Assembly: GCF_022809775.1 (NCBI RefSeq)
Contig: NZ_CP094380.1
Location: forward strand, 2,951,501-3,015,500
Direction: 5' to 3'
Length of the DNA: 64,000 bases
Source of the DNA: Pseudodesulfovibrio tunisiensis
GTDB taxonomy: Bacteria; Desulfobacterota; Desulfovibrionia; Desulfovibrionales; Desulfovibrionaceae
Part shown: one piece after another, positions 42,152 to 50,557 of the stretch
Layout: each line of letters starts with the position of its first letter
How positions within the stretch are numbered: the stretch's first letter is position 1
Made by a program: the position numbers and the translations under genes
The notes under the pieces: generated by a model
What the model was told of the DNA's origin: nothing
What the model saw: only the letters and a program-made list of their open reading frames with translations
Database searches by the model: none

Positions 42152-43822
42152 TTACGCATCCTCCATGTTCGGGGGAGTCCAGTTGTCATCCTCATCCTCG
42201 AACCCGGGCAGGGGCTCCTGCCGGAGGTCCATGGTGCGCTCCTCGCCTTCCTCGAAGACAAGGGCGTTGCCCACGAGTTCGTGCACGCCGGCGATGGTGA
42301 CGCCCGGAGCCCAGTAGTCGGCCAGAGGCACCAGAGTGGCGCGGTCGATGGCGCAGATGCAGGCCATGACGTTGACGTTGTTCTTGTCCTGAACGTACCG
42401 GAGCGCGTTGCCGCGAGGCAGGCCGCCGCGCAGACGGATTTCCATGATCTCTTCGGTGTTCAGGCCGGAACCGCCCGCACAGCAGAAGGTTTCCTCGCGA
42501 GTGGTACCGCGGGGCATTTCAACGTAATTGTTGCAGACCGCCTTGAGCACGTAGCGCGGCTCCTCGAGCAGACCCATGGCGCGGGCCGGGTTGCAGGAGT
42601 CGTGGAAGGTGACCGTGAGATGGTCGTTGCGGCTCGGGTCGAGGCGCAGCTTGTCGTGCTTGATGAGGTCGGCCGTGAATTCGGTGATGTGCACCATCTT
42701 GGTGGCTGCGGAGTTTTCGAAGACCGTGCCGGTGATCGGGCTTTTCGGCGTGGTCATCTGGGAACCCTGCAGGTTGCCGTTCATGGTGTCCATGTACTGG
42801 TTGATCACGCGCCACATGTGGCCGCACTCGCCGCCCAGAATCCATTTGCAGCCCAGACGGTTGGTTTCGGCGTACATCTTGGCGTTCAGCTTCTTCATGG
42901 CCTCGGAGTTGGTGAAGAGGCCGAAGTTGCCGCCCTCGGAGGCGTACGTGGACATGGTGTAGTCCAGGTCGAGGTAGTCGAAGAGCATCAGGTAGCCCAT
43001 GAAGGTGTAGATGCCCGGATCGGCGAACACGTCGCCCGAGGGGGTGATGAAGATGATCTCGTGGCCCTTTTCATTGAGCGGGGCCTTGACCTTGCGACCC
43101 GTGACTTCCTCGATGTCGTCCACCATGAAGTCCACGATGTCCTTGAAGGCGTGGGGCTGGATGCCGAGGTGGTTGCCGGTCATGTTGCAGTTGGAGACGG
43201 GCTCCATGATCCAGTTGATGTTCAGACCGACCAGATGCATGAGCTCGCGGGCCATCATGGTGATTTCCGCGGTGTCGATGCCGTAGGGGCAGAACAGGGA
43301 ACAGCGGCGGCATTCCGTGCACTGGTAGAAGTAGATGAACCACTCCTTGAGCACGTCTTCGGTCATCACGCGGGAGCCGGTCAGCTTGGACAGGATCTTG
43401 CCTGCCAGCGTGAATTCGCCGCGGTAGATGGACCGCATCAGCTCGGCGCGGAGAACGGGCATGTTCTTGGGATCGCCGGAACCGATGAAGAAGTGACATT
43501 TGTCGGCGCAGGCGCCGCAACGCACACAGATGTCCATGAAGACCTGGAGGGAGCGGTACTTGTGCAACCGTTCCCGGAAACCGTTCATCACGATTTCCTT
43601 CCAGTTCGGGGGCAGCTTCCAGTCGGCCTGATCCGGTGACCATTCGCGGGGGTTGCCGAACACGCCGGGAATCTTGTCCATCATGTACTGGACTTTTTCG
43701 ACCTTGCCCGGGTAGCACCAGTGGCCCGGCGAGAAATCCACCGGAGTCTCCATCCACCCGGTCGCGGGCGGATTATAGTCTATGCTCTTGAAGAGCTCAT
43801 CAGCTTTTGGGATGTCGGACAT
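42152..43822 (-). CDS. dsrK: DsrK, catalytic CCG-domain subunit
   Basis: A 556-residue cytoplasmic subunit, HdrD-like. Two ferredoxin-type [4Fe-4S] sites, CVRCGACADKCHFF (about residues 98-111) and CTECRRCSLFCPYG (about 167-180), are followed by two CCG-type regions: GGECGHMW and later DSCNPAR and FCCAGGSGLN. The CCG domains hold the special cluster that reduces DsrC trisulfide. Start MSDIPKADELFKSI at 43822. The C-terminal ~40 residues (EEGEERTMDLRQEPLPGFED) are acidic. Confidence 0.97.
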   Translation of the reverse strand: MSDIPKADELFKSIDYNPPATGWMETPVDFSPGHWCYPGKVEKVQYMMDKIPGVFGNPREWSPDQADWKLPPNWKEIVMNGFRERLHKYRSLQVFMDICVRCGACADKCHFFIGSGDPKNMPVLRAELMRSIYRGEFTLAGKILSKLTGSRVMTEDVLKEWFIYFYQCTECRRCSLFCPYGIDTAEITMMARELMHLVGLNINWIMEPVSNCNMTGNHLGIQPHAFKDIVDFMVDDIEEVTGRKVKAPLNEKGHEIIFITPSGDVFADPGIYTFMGYLMLFDYLDLDYTMSTYASEGGNFGLFTNSEAMKKLNAKMYAETNRLGCKWILGGECGHMWRVINQYMDTMNGNLQGSQMTTPKSPITGTVFENSAATKMVHITEFTADLIKHDKLRLDPSRNDHLTVTFHDSCNPARAMGLLEEPRYVLKAVCNNYVEMPRGTTREETFCCAGGSGLNTEEIMEIRLRGGLPRGNALRYVQDKNNVNVMACICAIDRATLVPLADYWAPGVTIAGVHELVGNALVFEEGEERTMDLRQEPLPGFEDEDDNWTPPNMEDA

Positions 43823-43871
43823 ATCCTATCTCTCCAGATTAAAAGGGTCTAACCTTTCAGTATCCCAGGAC

Positions 43872-44900
43872 CTATTCTGCGGACTTGGCATTTTCCGGAT
43901 TGTCGAGCGGCAGACCCGCTTCGGCCATGGCCGGGCCAAATTCCTTTTCGTAGTCAGCATAGGCGTGGGGCTTGATGTCCGGGTTCCAGGGGTTCTCGTG
44001 GTGCCGGATACGGGTATCGTTCGGCAGGTTCCTGGTAGGAGACAGGAAGACGCCGCCCATGTGCATCAGCTTGCTGAAGGGGAAGTAGACCATCAGCGTG
44101 CTGACCAGGAAGACGTGCACGTAGAAAGCCGTGCCGATGCCTTCCGGAATGTGGTAGTGGAAGGTCACCAGTCCCATGGTCAGTTCCTTGATGGCGATCA
44201 CGTCCACCTTGGCGAAGTACCGCATGTAGATGCCGGACAGGGCCACGGACAGGATCAGGAACACGGGGAAGAAATCCGTGACCAGGGAGATGTACCGGAT
44301 CTTGCTGTCGTAGAGCCTGCGGGCGGCCAGGAAAAGCAGGCCGGCCACGATGCCCACGTCGGTCAGATACATGACCGGGGCGCCGATCTGCAGGATGCCG
44401 TCCACGAATTCCAGACCGTGCAGGAAGAACGGAATGGGCTCGAGGAAGAGCCTCAGATGGCGCAGGGCCACGATGAAGAAAGAATAATGGAAAACAATGG
44501 CGAACAGCCACAACCACTTGTTGGAGCGATACGCCACGACGGGTTTGCCGTCTACCTGGTGCAGGGACACCTTGGTGTTGCGGAACAGGGAGCGGAAGGC
44601 GAACACCTCGAGCAGCATGCGGACGAAAGTCTGCGCGCCGGTGGAGGGGTTGTCCCACTTGTTCTGCTTGAACATGGTGGTGTCGTAGGCCTGCTGCTGT
44701 CCGCCGGTGGTGGGGATGCGAAACGGGACCGCACATCGGGCCCATTTGAGCATCTTCCACACGAATCCCACGACGAAGATGATCATCGCCGTTGTCGGGA
44801 CGCAGACGCCGAAGAACGTCTTCATGTGCGCCGCGCCGACGCCGAACAGCGGGATCAGCACCAGCAGGAAGACGAACAGAAGAGAGTACAAAGCATTCAT
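43872..44900 (-). CDS. dsrM: DsrM, membrane cytochrome b subunit
   Basis: A 342-residue NarI-like diheme cytochrome b with about six hydrophobic helices. Landmarks: MNALYSLLFVFLLVLIPLFG at the N-terminus, ALRHLRLFLEPIPFFLHGLE, and HYHIPEGIGTAFYVHVFLVS with histidines for heme b. It exchanges electrons with menaquinol and DsrK. It is separated from the dsrK start by 49 bp, and precedes it in the transcript. DsrMK can function as a unit in organisms lacking JOP. Confidence 0.96.
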   Translation of the reverse strand: MNALYSLLFVFLLVLIPLFGVGAAHMKTFFGVCVPTTAMIIFVVGFVWKMLKWARCAVPFRIPTTGGQQQAYDTTMFKQNKWDNPSTGAQTFVRMLLEVFAFRSLFRNTKVSLHQVDGKPVVAYRSNKWLWLFAIVFHYSFFIVALRHLRLFLEPIPFFLHGLEFVDGILQIGAPVMYLTDVGIVAGLLFLAARRLYDSKIRYISLVTDFFPVFLILSVALSGIYMRYFAKVDVIAIKELTMGLVTFHYHIPEGIGTAFYVHVFLVSTLMVYFPFSKLMHMGGVFLSPTRNLPNDTRIRHHENPWNPDIKPHAYADYEKEFGPAMAEAGLPLDNPENAKSAE

Positions 44901-44922
44901 CTACCGTCACCTCGCTTACGGG

Positions 44923-45483
44923 TTAGGCCTTGCGGGATTCCGCAGGGCCGGCCTCTATTCCTCCGGCCTTGTCGGCCGTAACGTCCACGATCATTTTTGC
45001 GCGTTTGAGCAGGTTGTGCTGGGCTCGCTTCACCTCTTCCACTCGCAGTCGATAGACGACCTCGCGGTTCTTGGAATAGATGTCGAAGGCCATCATGGAG
45101 AGGTTGTCCACCTTGGCCTCGAACCGGAGAAGCTCGCCAAGCGTGCCTTCCTGTTCCATGGTCTTGAAGAATTCGTCCCGAAGCAGCTTCTTGAGCAGAA
45201 AGATGAAACTCAGGGCCTGGGAAGGGGTGAAATTCTGCACCGCCCTGATGCGGATGAGCTTGTCCAGGGCTTCGGCCATGCCCTCCGCGTTTTTCCATTC
45301 AAGAAGATGATCGAACAGCATCTGGGCGGCCTCGTGTATGGCCGCACCGACCGGATTCTGAAAGCGATCATGTTGTTTGCGCCAGACTTTTTGCGTTTCC
45401 TTGGGGTAGGACCCGAGGATCATGTCAGCCCAGGCCTCTACGAGTTCCTGCTTTCGCTCGGCAAGTGTGTTTTCAAAGCTCAT
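44923..45483 (-). CDS. RsbRD N-terminal domain protein preceding dsrMKJOP
   Basis: A 186-residue all-helical cytoplasmic protein (MSFENTLAERKQELVEAWAD, TKVWRKQHDRFQNPVG-like, VQNFTPSQALSFIFLLKKLL, VYRLRVEEVKRAQHNLLKRA) matching the RsbRD N-terminal (globin-like stressosome) fold. It is the first gene of the dsr transcript and in Desulfovibrionaceae the same gene consistently precedes dsrM, so it may sense a redox or cellular state or assist the complex; function is not established. Start MSFENTLAERK (45483) was preferred over an ATG 11 codons upstream. It ends 22 bp before dsrM. Confidence 0.82.
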   Translation of the reverse strand: MSFENTLAERKQELVEAWADMILGSYPKETQKVWRKQHDRFQNPVGAAIHEAAQMLFDHLLEWKNAEGMAEALDKLIRIRAVQNFTPSQALSFIFLLKKLLRDEFFKTMEQEGTLGELLRFEAKVDNLSMMAFDIYSKNREVVYRLRVEEVKRAQHNLLKRAKMIVDVTADKAGGIEAGPAESRKA

Positions 45484-45511
45484 GGTATCTGCTTGAAATT
45501 TCCGAAAAAAC

Positions 45512-45545
45512 CACAAAAACCCCCCGGAACGTCGGTTTCGGGGTT
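45512..45545 (-). terminator. Possible attenuator hairpin in dsr leader
   Basis: On the minus strand CCCCGAAAC pairs with GTTCCGGGG (one mismatch), with loop CGAC, followed by GGTTTTTGTGGTTTTTT. It lies between the candidate dsr promoter and the RsbRD gene, so it would reduce read-through unless antiterminated; it might alternatively terminate the diguanylate cyclase transcript. Confidence 0.45.
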
Positions 45546-45574
45546 GCGTAGTGCCGGAATTTCAATCGTGTTAA

Positions 45575-45592
45575 ATGTGAAAATCGTCACTT
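45575..45592 (-). promoter_or_regulatory. Rex/HcpR-like palindrome at dsr promoter
   Basis: TGTGA-AAATCG-TCACT (45576-45591 core): GTGA-6-TCAC matches the core of the Rex and HcpR/CRP-type operators described for sulfate reducers. It lies 12-30 bp downstream of the -10 element, overlapping the expected transcript start, a position typical of repression. Which regulator binds cannot be told from the site alone. Confidence 0.5.
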
Positions 45593-45604
45593 AAAACTTA
45601 GGAA

Positions 45605-45633
45605 CATATTCCAAATGGCCTTGCAAACGTCAA
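45605..45633 (-). promoter_or_regulatory. Candidate promoter of dsr operon
   Basis: Minus strand TTGACG (45633-45628), 17 bp, AATATG (45610-45605). It precedes the palindrome and the leader hairpin. Confidence 0.45.
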
Positions 45634-45751
45634 GGTTTTTTCAAAGAAAACCCGGTAGGTGGGAATCTGTGTCGTTTGCGGGATATTCCTTGACTGGCAG
45701 GGGGTTGAAAGGAAGGCGCGATTGATGCGGAACCATGTTTTGCCGTGTGTT

Positions 45752-48628
45752 TCAGAGGCTTTCCACGCGGTCCCGTCCATTGTCCTTGGCCTGATACAGC
45801 GCCCGATCCGCGCGAGCCAGAGCGGCCTCGATATCCGAGTCCGAAGGATCGGCCAGAGTGACCCCGATGCTCACGGTAAAGACAATGGTTTCCGTCTCCG
45901 AAGAGGTCCTGAGTCCCTTGAGGCCGGAACGCAGGCGTTCAGCCACGGCCAGCGCGTTTTCCAGATCGAGTTCCGGCAGGAGCACCGCAAATTCCTCGCC
46001 TCCCACCCGGGCGAACACGTCCGTGTCCCTGAGGGTGTGCATGGCGAATCCGGACAATGCCTTGAGTACGCAGTCCCCGGCCAGATGCCCGTGCGTGTCG
46101 TTGATGCGTTTGAAGTGGTCGATGTCGATCATGAAAAGGGCAAGGGGCCCCTTGTACCTTCGGAACCGGTTGAATTCCTGCTCGCCGCGCACGAAGAACT
46201 GGCGGCGGTTCCATGCCCCGGTCAGGGCGTCCACCGTGGCCATGCGTCTGGTCTCGTTCTCCAGATGGACCCGTTCGGTCACGTCGTGCACGAGGGAATA
46301 CAGAAGCTGGGTGCCCCTGACCATGATCGGGCCGGAATAGACCTCCACGTCCCGGACATCCCCGTTGGCCAGCCTGTGCCGGAACTGGAAATGCTTGCGG
46401 CGTTCGGATCGGGCGGCTGCCATTTCCCGGAAGATTTCCTCCTGCGAGAGGGTGTTGATCTCATCGATGCGCATGGACTTCAGCTTGTCCCGCGAATAGC
46501 CGTAAAAGGATTTGGCTGCGGGATTGGCATCCGTGATTTCCCCGGTGCGCGGGTCGATCAGCAGCATGACCGCATGGTTGTTTTCGAAAAATGAGCGGTA
46601 CTGGGCCTCCCTGTCCTTGAGTATCTCCTCGGCTCGGATGCGGTCCGTGGCGTCGTGAAACGTGCCTTCGAAAGCTACGGGATCACCGGATTCGTTTCTG
46701 ACCATGCGTACGCTGGCTTCCACGATAATGGTGGAACCGTCGCTTCTGACCGCCGGAAACTGGAGGCGTTTGGCGCTGCCCGTTGCCAGAAGCTGTTTTC
46801 GCAGCCGCTCCCGGTCCTGCCGGTTTGCGTAGAAATCGTTCATGGGCATGCCGGTCAACTGTTTCACGGTGTATCCGAGCGTTTCGGCTGCGGCCGGATT
46901 GGCCATGAGGATCGTGCCTTCCAGACTGACCACGAGATACCCTTCCTGCATGGTCTCGAAAATGCTGCGGAACTTCTCTTCGCTGCGGCGCATGGCCTCC
47001 TCGGCCAGCAGGCGGTCCGTGATGTCGCGGACCACGATCATGACGGCCTTGTCGCCGTCGTATTTCACGAGTGTGGCGTTGACGGCCACGGGAAACTGTC
47101 TGCCCTCGCGCGTGGTGTGGGTGCTTTCGAAGGCGGCATGGCCTTCCCGTTCGATGCGGCGAAGCAGGCTGGGCAGCCGCCGCATGTAGTTGTCCCGCTC
47201 GAGGTCCGTAATGCTGCGTTCGAGCAGCTCCTGCCGGGTGTACCCAAGGGTGCGGCAGGCCGCCTGATTCGCGTCCAGAAACCGGCCCTTCATGTCGTGA
47301 ACCAGGACCGCGTTGGCTGCTGCATCGAACAGGGAGCGGTAGTTGCGCTCCACCCGGAGGATGTCCGTGATGTCCGTACCCGAGCTGAGAATGCCGCACG
47401 GCTTGCCGTCTTCTCCCTTGAGCAGCGCGTTGTTCCACGACACCATGCGCCGCCTGCCGTCTTTGGTCTGAACCTCGTTGAAGACCTTGCCCTTGCGGAT
47501 GCCGCTTTCCCCGGATGCGACCCTGCGGAAAACCTGCCGAACCGTGTTGCGCGATTCCTGCGGAATCACGTGCTCGATCCAGTTCATGCCCCGCATTTCG
47601 TCGGCCTCGTATCCAAGGACGCGCAAGCCCTCCCTGTTGATCAGCTTGATGTTTCCGGCCGTGTCCAGCACCAGGATCATGGCCCCGGCAATATCAAGAT
47701 AGTGCTCGGCCCGGTTGCGCTCGACTTCCGCCTTGCGCCGCATGGATTCCAGCCCGGAAATGTCGTCCAGAATGATGGAGTGGCCGGAATAGTTGCCCGT
47801 GCTGTCCGGCAGGGAACAGATGGACACCTGAAAGACTCTGGATGGCGTGAAACTTTCGGCCCTGAGCTCGAAGCACTGGGAGGAATCCGTGGTCCGGGAA
47901 TCCGGCAGATCGGGCAATTCGCTCGCCAGCCAGGGAGCGAGCGCTTCGAGGGGGGGGCTGTCCCGCAGTCGGTCCTGTCTGTCCGCGCGGGCGGCATAAT
48001 ACGTGACCCCGGGAAGATTGTTCATCCCCACCAGTTCGGCTGCCGCGCTGTTCATGGATTCCACGTTGCGCGTCGGGGAAATCACGAAAATCGGGCAGGA
48101 CAGGCTTTCGAGCACAGTCAGAAGACGATTTCTGTCCACGGAAAGCTGCCGGTTGCGTTCGGATATGCGTCCGAGTGCTCCTTCGGGGTCGTCGCATTCG
48201 CATTCCTCGGCCAGCGAAAGCTCCAGCAGGTCGAAAAAGCGCGTCAGCCCGTCCAGTCCCGCGGCAACCTCATCCGGGGCGGCCATGAGGTCCACTGCGG
48301 TTTCAAGAAACGCCAGACGGAAGCATTTGAGCAGGCCGAGAAACTGGGGCATGGAAATTCCGCGTTCTCCATGGTCGCGGGCCAGTTTGCGGATGAAGCG
48401 GGAAGCCGGGTTGTTTTTCAGACCTGCGTCGGCAATCGGTCCGGACAGCAACTCCGGATTCGCGTCCATGGTTTGGCTCAGCGCATTGGCAAGCCGGACG
48501 ACGGGCATGCGCCATGCCTCCAGAACCAGGGGCGTGTATTGGGTGTAGCCGTGCTCTTTGGCCAGCTCCAGACTGCGCAGCATGAGCTTGTCTTCGTTTG
48601 CGGTCATCCACTGTCTGAGCTGTTCCAT
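45752..48628 (-). CDS. Multi-PAS diguanylate cyclase
   Basis: A 958-residue soluble-looking protein. The first ~150 residues are helical and of unclear family. About five PAS repeats follow (residues about 170-790; for example VLDTAGNIKLINREGLRVLG, LVHDMKGRFLDANQAACRTL, VVSLEGTILMANPAAAETLG). The C-terminal GGDEF domain has RVGGEEFAVLLPE with the active-site glutamates intact and an I-site RxxD (RDTD) five residues earlier, so c-di-GMP synthesis with feedback inhibition is expected. No membrane helix is visible. It precedes the dsr leader by 268 bp. The PAS ligands, possibly heme or flavin, are unknown. Confidence 0.93.
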   Translation of the reverse strand: MEQLRQWMTANEDKLMLRSLELAKEHGYTQYTPLVLEAWRMPVVRLANALSQTMDANPELLSGPIADAGLKNNPASRFIRKLARDHGERGISMPQFLGLLKCFRLAFLETAVDLMAAPDEVAAGLDGLTRFFDLLELSLAEECECDDPEGALGRISERNRQLSVDRNRLLTVLESLSCPIFVISPTRNVESMNSAAAELVGMNNLPGVTYYAARADRQDRLRDSPPLEALAPWLASELPDLPDSRTTDSSQCFELRAESFTPSRVFQVSICSLPDSTGNYSGHSIILDDISGLESMRRKAEVERNRAEHYLDIAGAMILVLDTAGNIKLINREGLRVLGYEADEMRGMNWIEHVIPQESRNTVRQVFRRVASGESGIRKGKVFNEVQTKDGRRRMVSWNNALLKGEDGKPCGILSSGTDITDILRVERNYRSLFDAAANAVLVHDMKGRFLDANQAACRTLGYTRQELLERSITDLERDNYMRRLPSLLRRIEREGHAAFESTHTTREGRQFPVAVNATLVKYDGDKAVMIVVRDITDRLLAEEAMRRSEEKFRSIFETMQEGYLVVSLEGTILMANPAAAETLGYTVKQLTGMPMNDFYANRQDRERLRKQLLATGSAKRLQFPAVRSDGSTIIVEASVRMVRNESGDPVAFEGTFHDATDRIRAEEILKDREAQYRSFFENNHAVMLLIDPRTGEITDANPAAKSFYGYSRDKLKSMRIDEINTLSQEEIFREMAAARSERRKHFQFRHRLANGDVRDVEVYSGPIMVRGTQLLYSLVHDVTERVHLENETRRMATVDALTGAWNRRQFFVRGEQEFNRFRRYKGPLALFMIDIDHFKRINDTHGHLAGDCVLKALSGFAMHTLRDTDVFARVGGEEFAVLLPELDLENALAVAERLRSGLKGLRTSSETETIVFTVSIGVTLADPSDSDIEAALARADRALYQAKDNGRDRVESL

Positions 48629-48764
48629 TCGCGGTTGATCCTGTGATAAGGGTTCATCATGACGTTATCCCGTTCATGGGGCGCTGACCAATTATTTCTT
48701 GGACTTCAACTCGCCATGCCCCGAACCGCGTCCCCCGGAAAAATGCGGGAAAGGAGACAGTAGA

Positions 48765-49400
48765 ATGGGTATGTTTACCGGTATCAATCATCTGGCCATG
48801 GCCACCCCGGACATGGATGCGACCATCCGCTTCTGGCGCGATCTGCTCGGCATGCGGCTTGTAGCCGGTCTGGGCCATCCCGGCTACCGTCATTATTTCT
48901 TCCGGATTTCGGAACACGACATGATCGCGTTTTTCGAATGGCCCGATGTGCGTCGCATCCCGGAAAAGGATCACGGCGTGCCCGTGAACGGACCGCATGC
49001 CTTTGACCATGTTTCCTTTGGCGTGGCCTCGGATGATGACCTTTGGGAACTCAAGGACAGGCTCGAAGCTGCCGGAATCTGGGTGTCCGAAGTCGTGGAT
49101 CACGGATTCATCCACTCCATCTACGCCTTCGATCCCAACAACATTCCCATCGAATTCAGCGCCGAAGTCCCGGGCATCGACCTGCGCAAGACCCCGGCCA
49201 TGGCCGATGCCTCGCCCTGTGCCGAAGCCCGCAAGGGGCCGGAACCCCAGTCCGGAGTCTGGCCGCGCGTCACTCGTCCCACCCCGGAACACGAACGCGA
49301 CATCTACGAAGGCGAAGGTCGCGCTGTCGTGGATATGATCCGGAAGCAGCAGGAAGATGCCTTCGGCGACTCAAGAACCTTTTCGAGAAAAGGTTCTTGA
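48765..49400 (+). CDS. VOC-family (glyoxalase/bleomycin-resistance fold) protein
   Basis: A 211-residue protein with one VOC module: GMFTGINHLAMATPDMDATI, RFWRDLLGMRLVAG, AFDHVSFGVASDDDLWELKD, YAFDPNNIPIEF. His and Glu metal positions (NHLA, DHVSF, IEF) are present. The C-terminal ~60 residues extend past the fold. The last residues, SRTFSRKGS, are encoded by hairpin 1 of repeat element B, which also supplies the stop codon; the native end has probably been replaced. Substrate unknown. Start at 48765 follows AAAGGAGACAG; the 22 upstream codons are not used. Confidence 0.82.
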   Translation: MGMFTGINHLAMATPDMDATIRFWRDLLGMRLVAGLGHPGYRHYFFRISEHDMIAFFEWPDVRRIPEKDHGVPVNGPHAFDHVSFGVASDDDLWELKDRLEAAGIWVSEVVDHGFIHSIYAFDPNNIPIEFSAEVPGIDLRKTPAMADASPCAEARKGPEPQSGVWPRVTRPTPEHERDIYEGEGRAVVDMIRKQQEDAFGDSRTFSRKGS

Positions 49401-49720
49401 GAATCTCCCAAAGCTTTTTGTGTCTACGCCGCCTGAGAGGGATGAGGAAACTTGTCCGGTTCGTCTGGCGGCGTAGGGAGATGCGGAAGGGCAAAAGATT
49501 TCGCTATCAAAGAAAAAACTCGGGGGAAACAGGCGAAAGGAAAAAAGAAGTTTTTCTTTTGGACCTACCCGTCTTGAGAATTGGGAAAGGCCCGGTGAAT
49601 GTCTCGACAGAGCATTCACCGGGCCTTTTTCGATTCTCAAGACAGAATGGGGATCCAAGGGGCCTTGCTCCTTGGCGGGTCCGGGCAGAGCCCGGCCCCC
49701 CGGGAGGGTCGCCGAAGGCC
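49358..49720. repeat. Multi-hairpin intergenic repeat element, copy B
   Basis: About 363 bp, same architecture as 13244-13601: left end TGCCTTCGGCGAC; hairpin 1 (49370-49401, 14-bp stem); CTACGCCGCC/GGCGGCGTAG (49424-49433 with 49467-49476); A-rich stretch with a short hairpin and T-run; a long stem-loop (49571-49643); a CCAAGG/CCTTGG hairpin; a CCGGGC/GCCCGG hairpin; right end GTCGCCGAAGGCC, an exact inverted copy of the left end over 12 bp. The arms differ from copy A with compensating changes, while GGACC, ACAGAATGGGG and GGGTCCGGGCAG are kept. It lies between the 3' ends of two convergent genes and starts inside the VOC gene. Confidence 0.85.
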
Positions 49721-49721
49721 T

Positions 49722-49762
49722 GAAAAAAGACAACGCCCGGAACGCGTGGTGCGTTCCGGGCG
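49722..49762 (-). terminator. Rho-independent terminator of hypothetical gene 49788-50246
   Basis: Perfect 12-bp stem (CGCCCGGAACGC, 49734-49745 with 49751-49762), loop GTGGT, followed on the minus strand by TTGTCTTTTTT. Confidence 0.9.
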
Positions 49763-49787
49763 AAATGTGGTCGGGACCACCGGGAGC

Positions 49788-50246
49788 CTAGACGTAGTCT
49801 CCGCGGTTGAACTTGAACCGTTCGGCAGCGGTCAGGGAATCCAGTTCATCGACAATGGCTTTGAGCCCGGGGGCAAGCTCTTCCGAGTCTTGCTTGAGGT
49901 TCGTGACTTCCTGCTCGATGCGATTCAGGGCGGCATCGGCCTCCTTGAGGCTGGCACCTCCGCCGAGTTTTGCGGCATAGTCGTCCCATTGGCCGAGGAC
50001 GGATTCCACCTTGCCTACGGTGGCCTGTTCATCCGCGACGGGCCGGGTGGCGGACACGGCCTGCGGCGCGAGCAGGGGATTGACGAACAGGGGTGGTGCA
50101 ACGCTCTGGGTTCCGTTGGAACCATTGGCCTTGGCCACTTCCTGATTCAGCAAATCTCCGAACCCTTCACCGGGCTTGTTGGTCCTGTTCGCCTTCTGCT
50201 GTTTGTCCGGGCGAACTCCCTCGATCTGGTCAGGATGGATTTTCAT
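49788..50246 (-). CDS. Hypothetical protein with acidic, helical C-terminal half
   Basis: A 152-residue soluble protein: an N-terminal Gln/Lys-rich stretch (MKIHPDQIEGVRPDKQQKAN), a disordered low-complexity middle, then a helical acidic C-terminal half (EADAALNRIEQEVTNLKQDS, KAIVDELDSLTAAERFKFNR). It ends FNRGDYV, a pattern I associate with similar small proteins in Desulfovibrio, but I do not know a function. The layout recalls FlgM-like anti-sigma or chaperone-binding proteins, without sequence support. It has its own terminator. A weak GGAG precedes the start. Confidence 0.7.
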   Translation of the reverse strand: MKIHPDQIEGVRPDKQQKANRTNKPGEGFGDLLNQEVAKANGSNGTQSVAPPLFVNPLLAPQAVSATRPVADEQATVGKVESVLGQWDDYAAKLGGGASLKEADAALNRIEQEVTNLKQDSEELAPGLKAIVDELDSLTAAERFKFNRGDYV

Positions 50247-50557
50247 GGCAACAACTCCTCATCCTGTGGTTTGCCTGATTCAAGCAAGAAGCCTGCCAAG
50301 GATGCAAATATGATTTTATTCTTGTTTGTCAGCGTGTTATCAAAATGGCATGAACCGGAAAAAACTGCCGTGTCCTGAAAAATAACCGCGTCTGCATGAT
50401 TTTTGATGTAATGCATCCAAAAGGGGTTGTCTATCCGGGCCGACCTCTGGCATGATTATTTTGAAAAATTCCCCTGCCCGGCGAAGAAAACGTGTTTCTC
50501 CGTATCGGCAAATCGAACAGGGAGAAGTGAAAAATCCACTCCAAGGAGGAGACTGAC
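50247..50557. other. Intergenic region before universal stress protein gene
   Basis: About 310 bp, relatively AT-rich, divergent between a hypothetical gene and the stress protein gene. A weak TTGTCT-18 bp-CATGAT and a GATG/CATC half-palindrome near 50405-50420 are present but not convincing. I see no gene, riboswitch or terminator. The strong ribosome site AAGGAGGAG (50543-50551) belongs to the stress gene. Confidence 0.5.

Noticed and set aside
50247..50557. Sigma-54 promoter before the universal stress gene (TGGCATG stretches)
   Set aside because: The -12 GC is missing at the required distance in each case.
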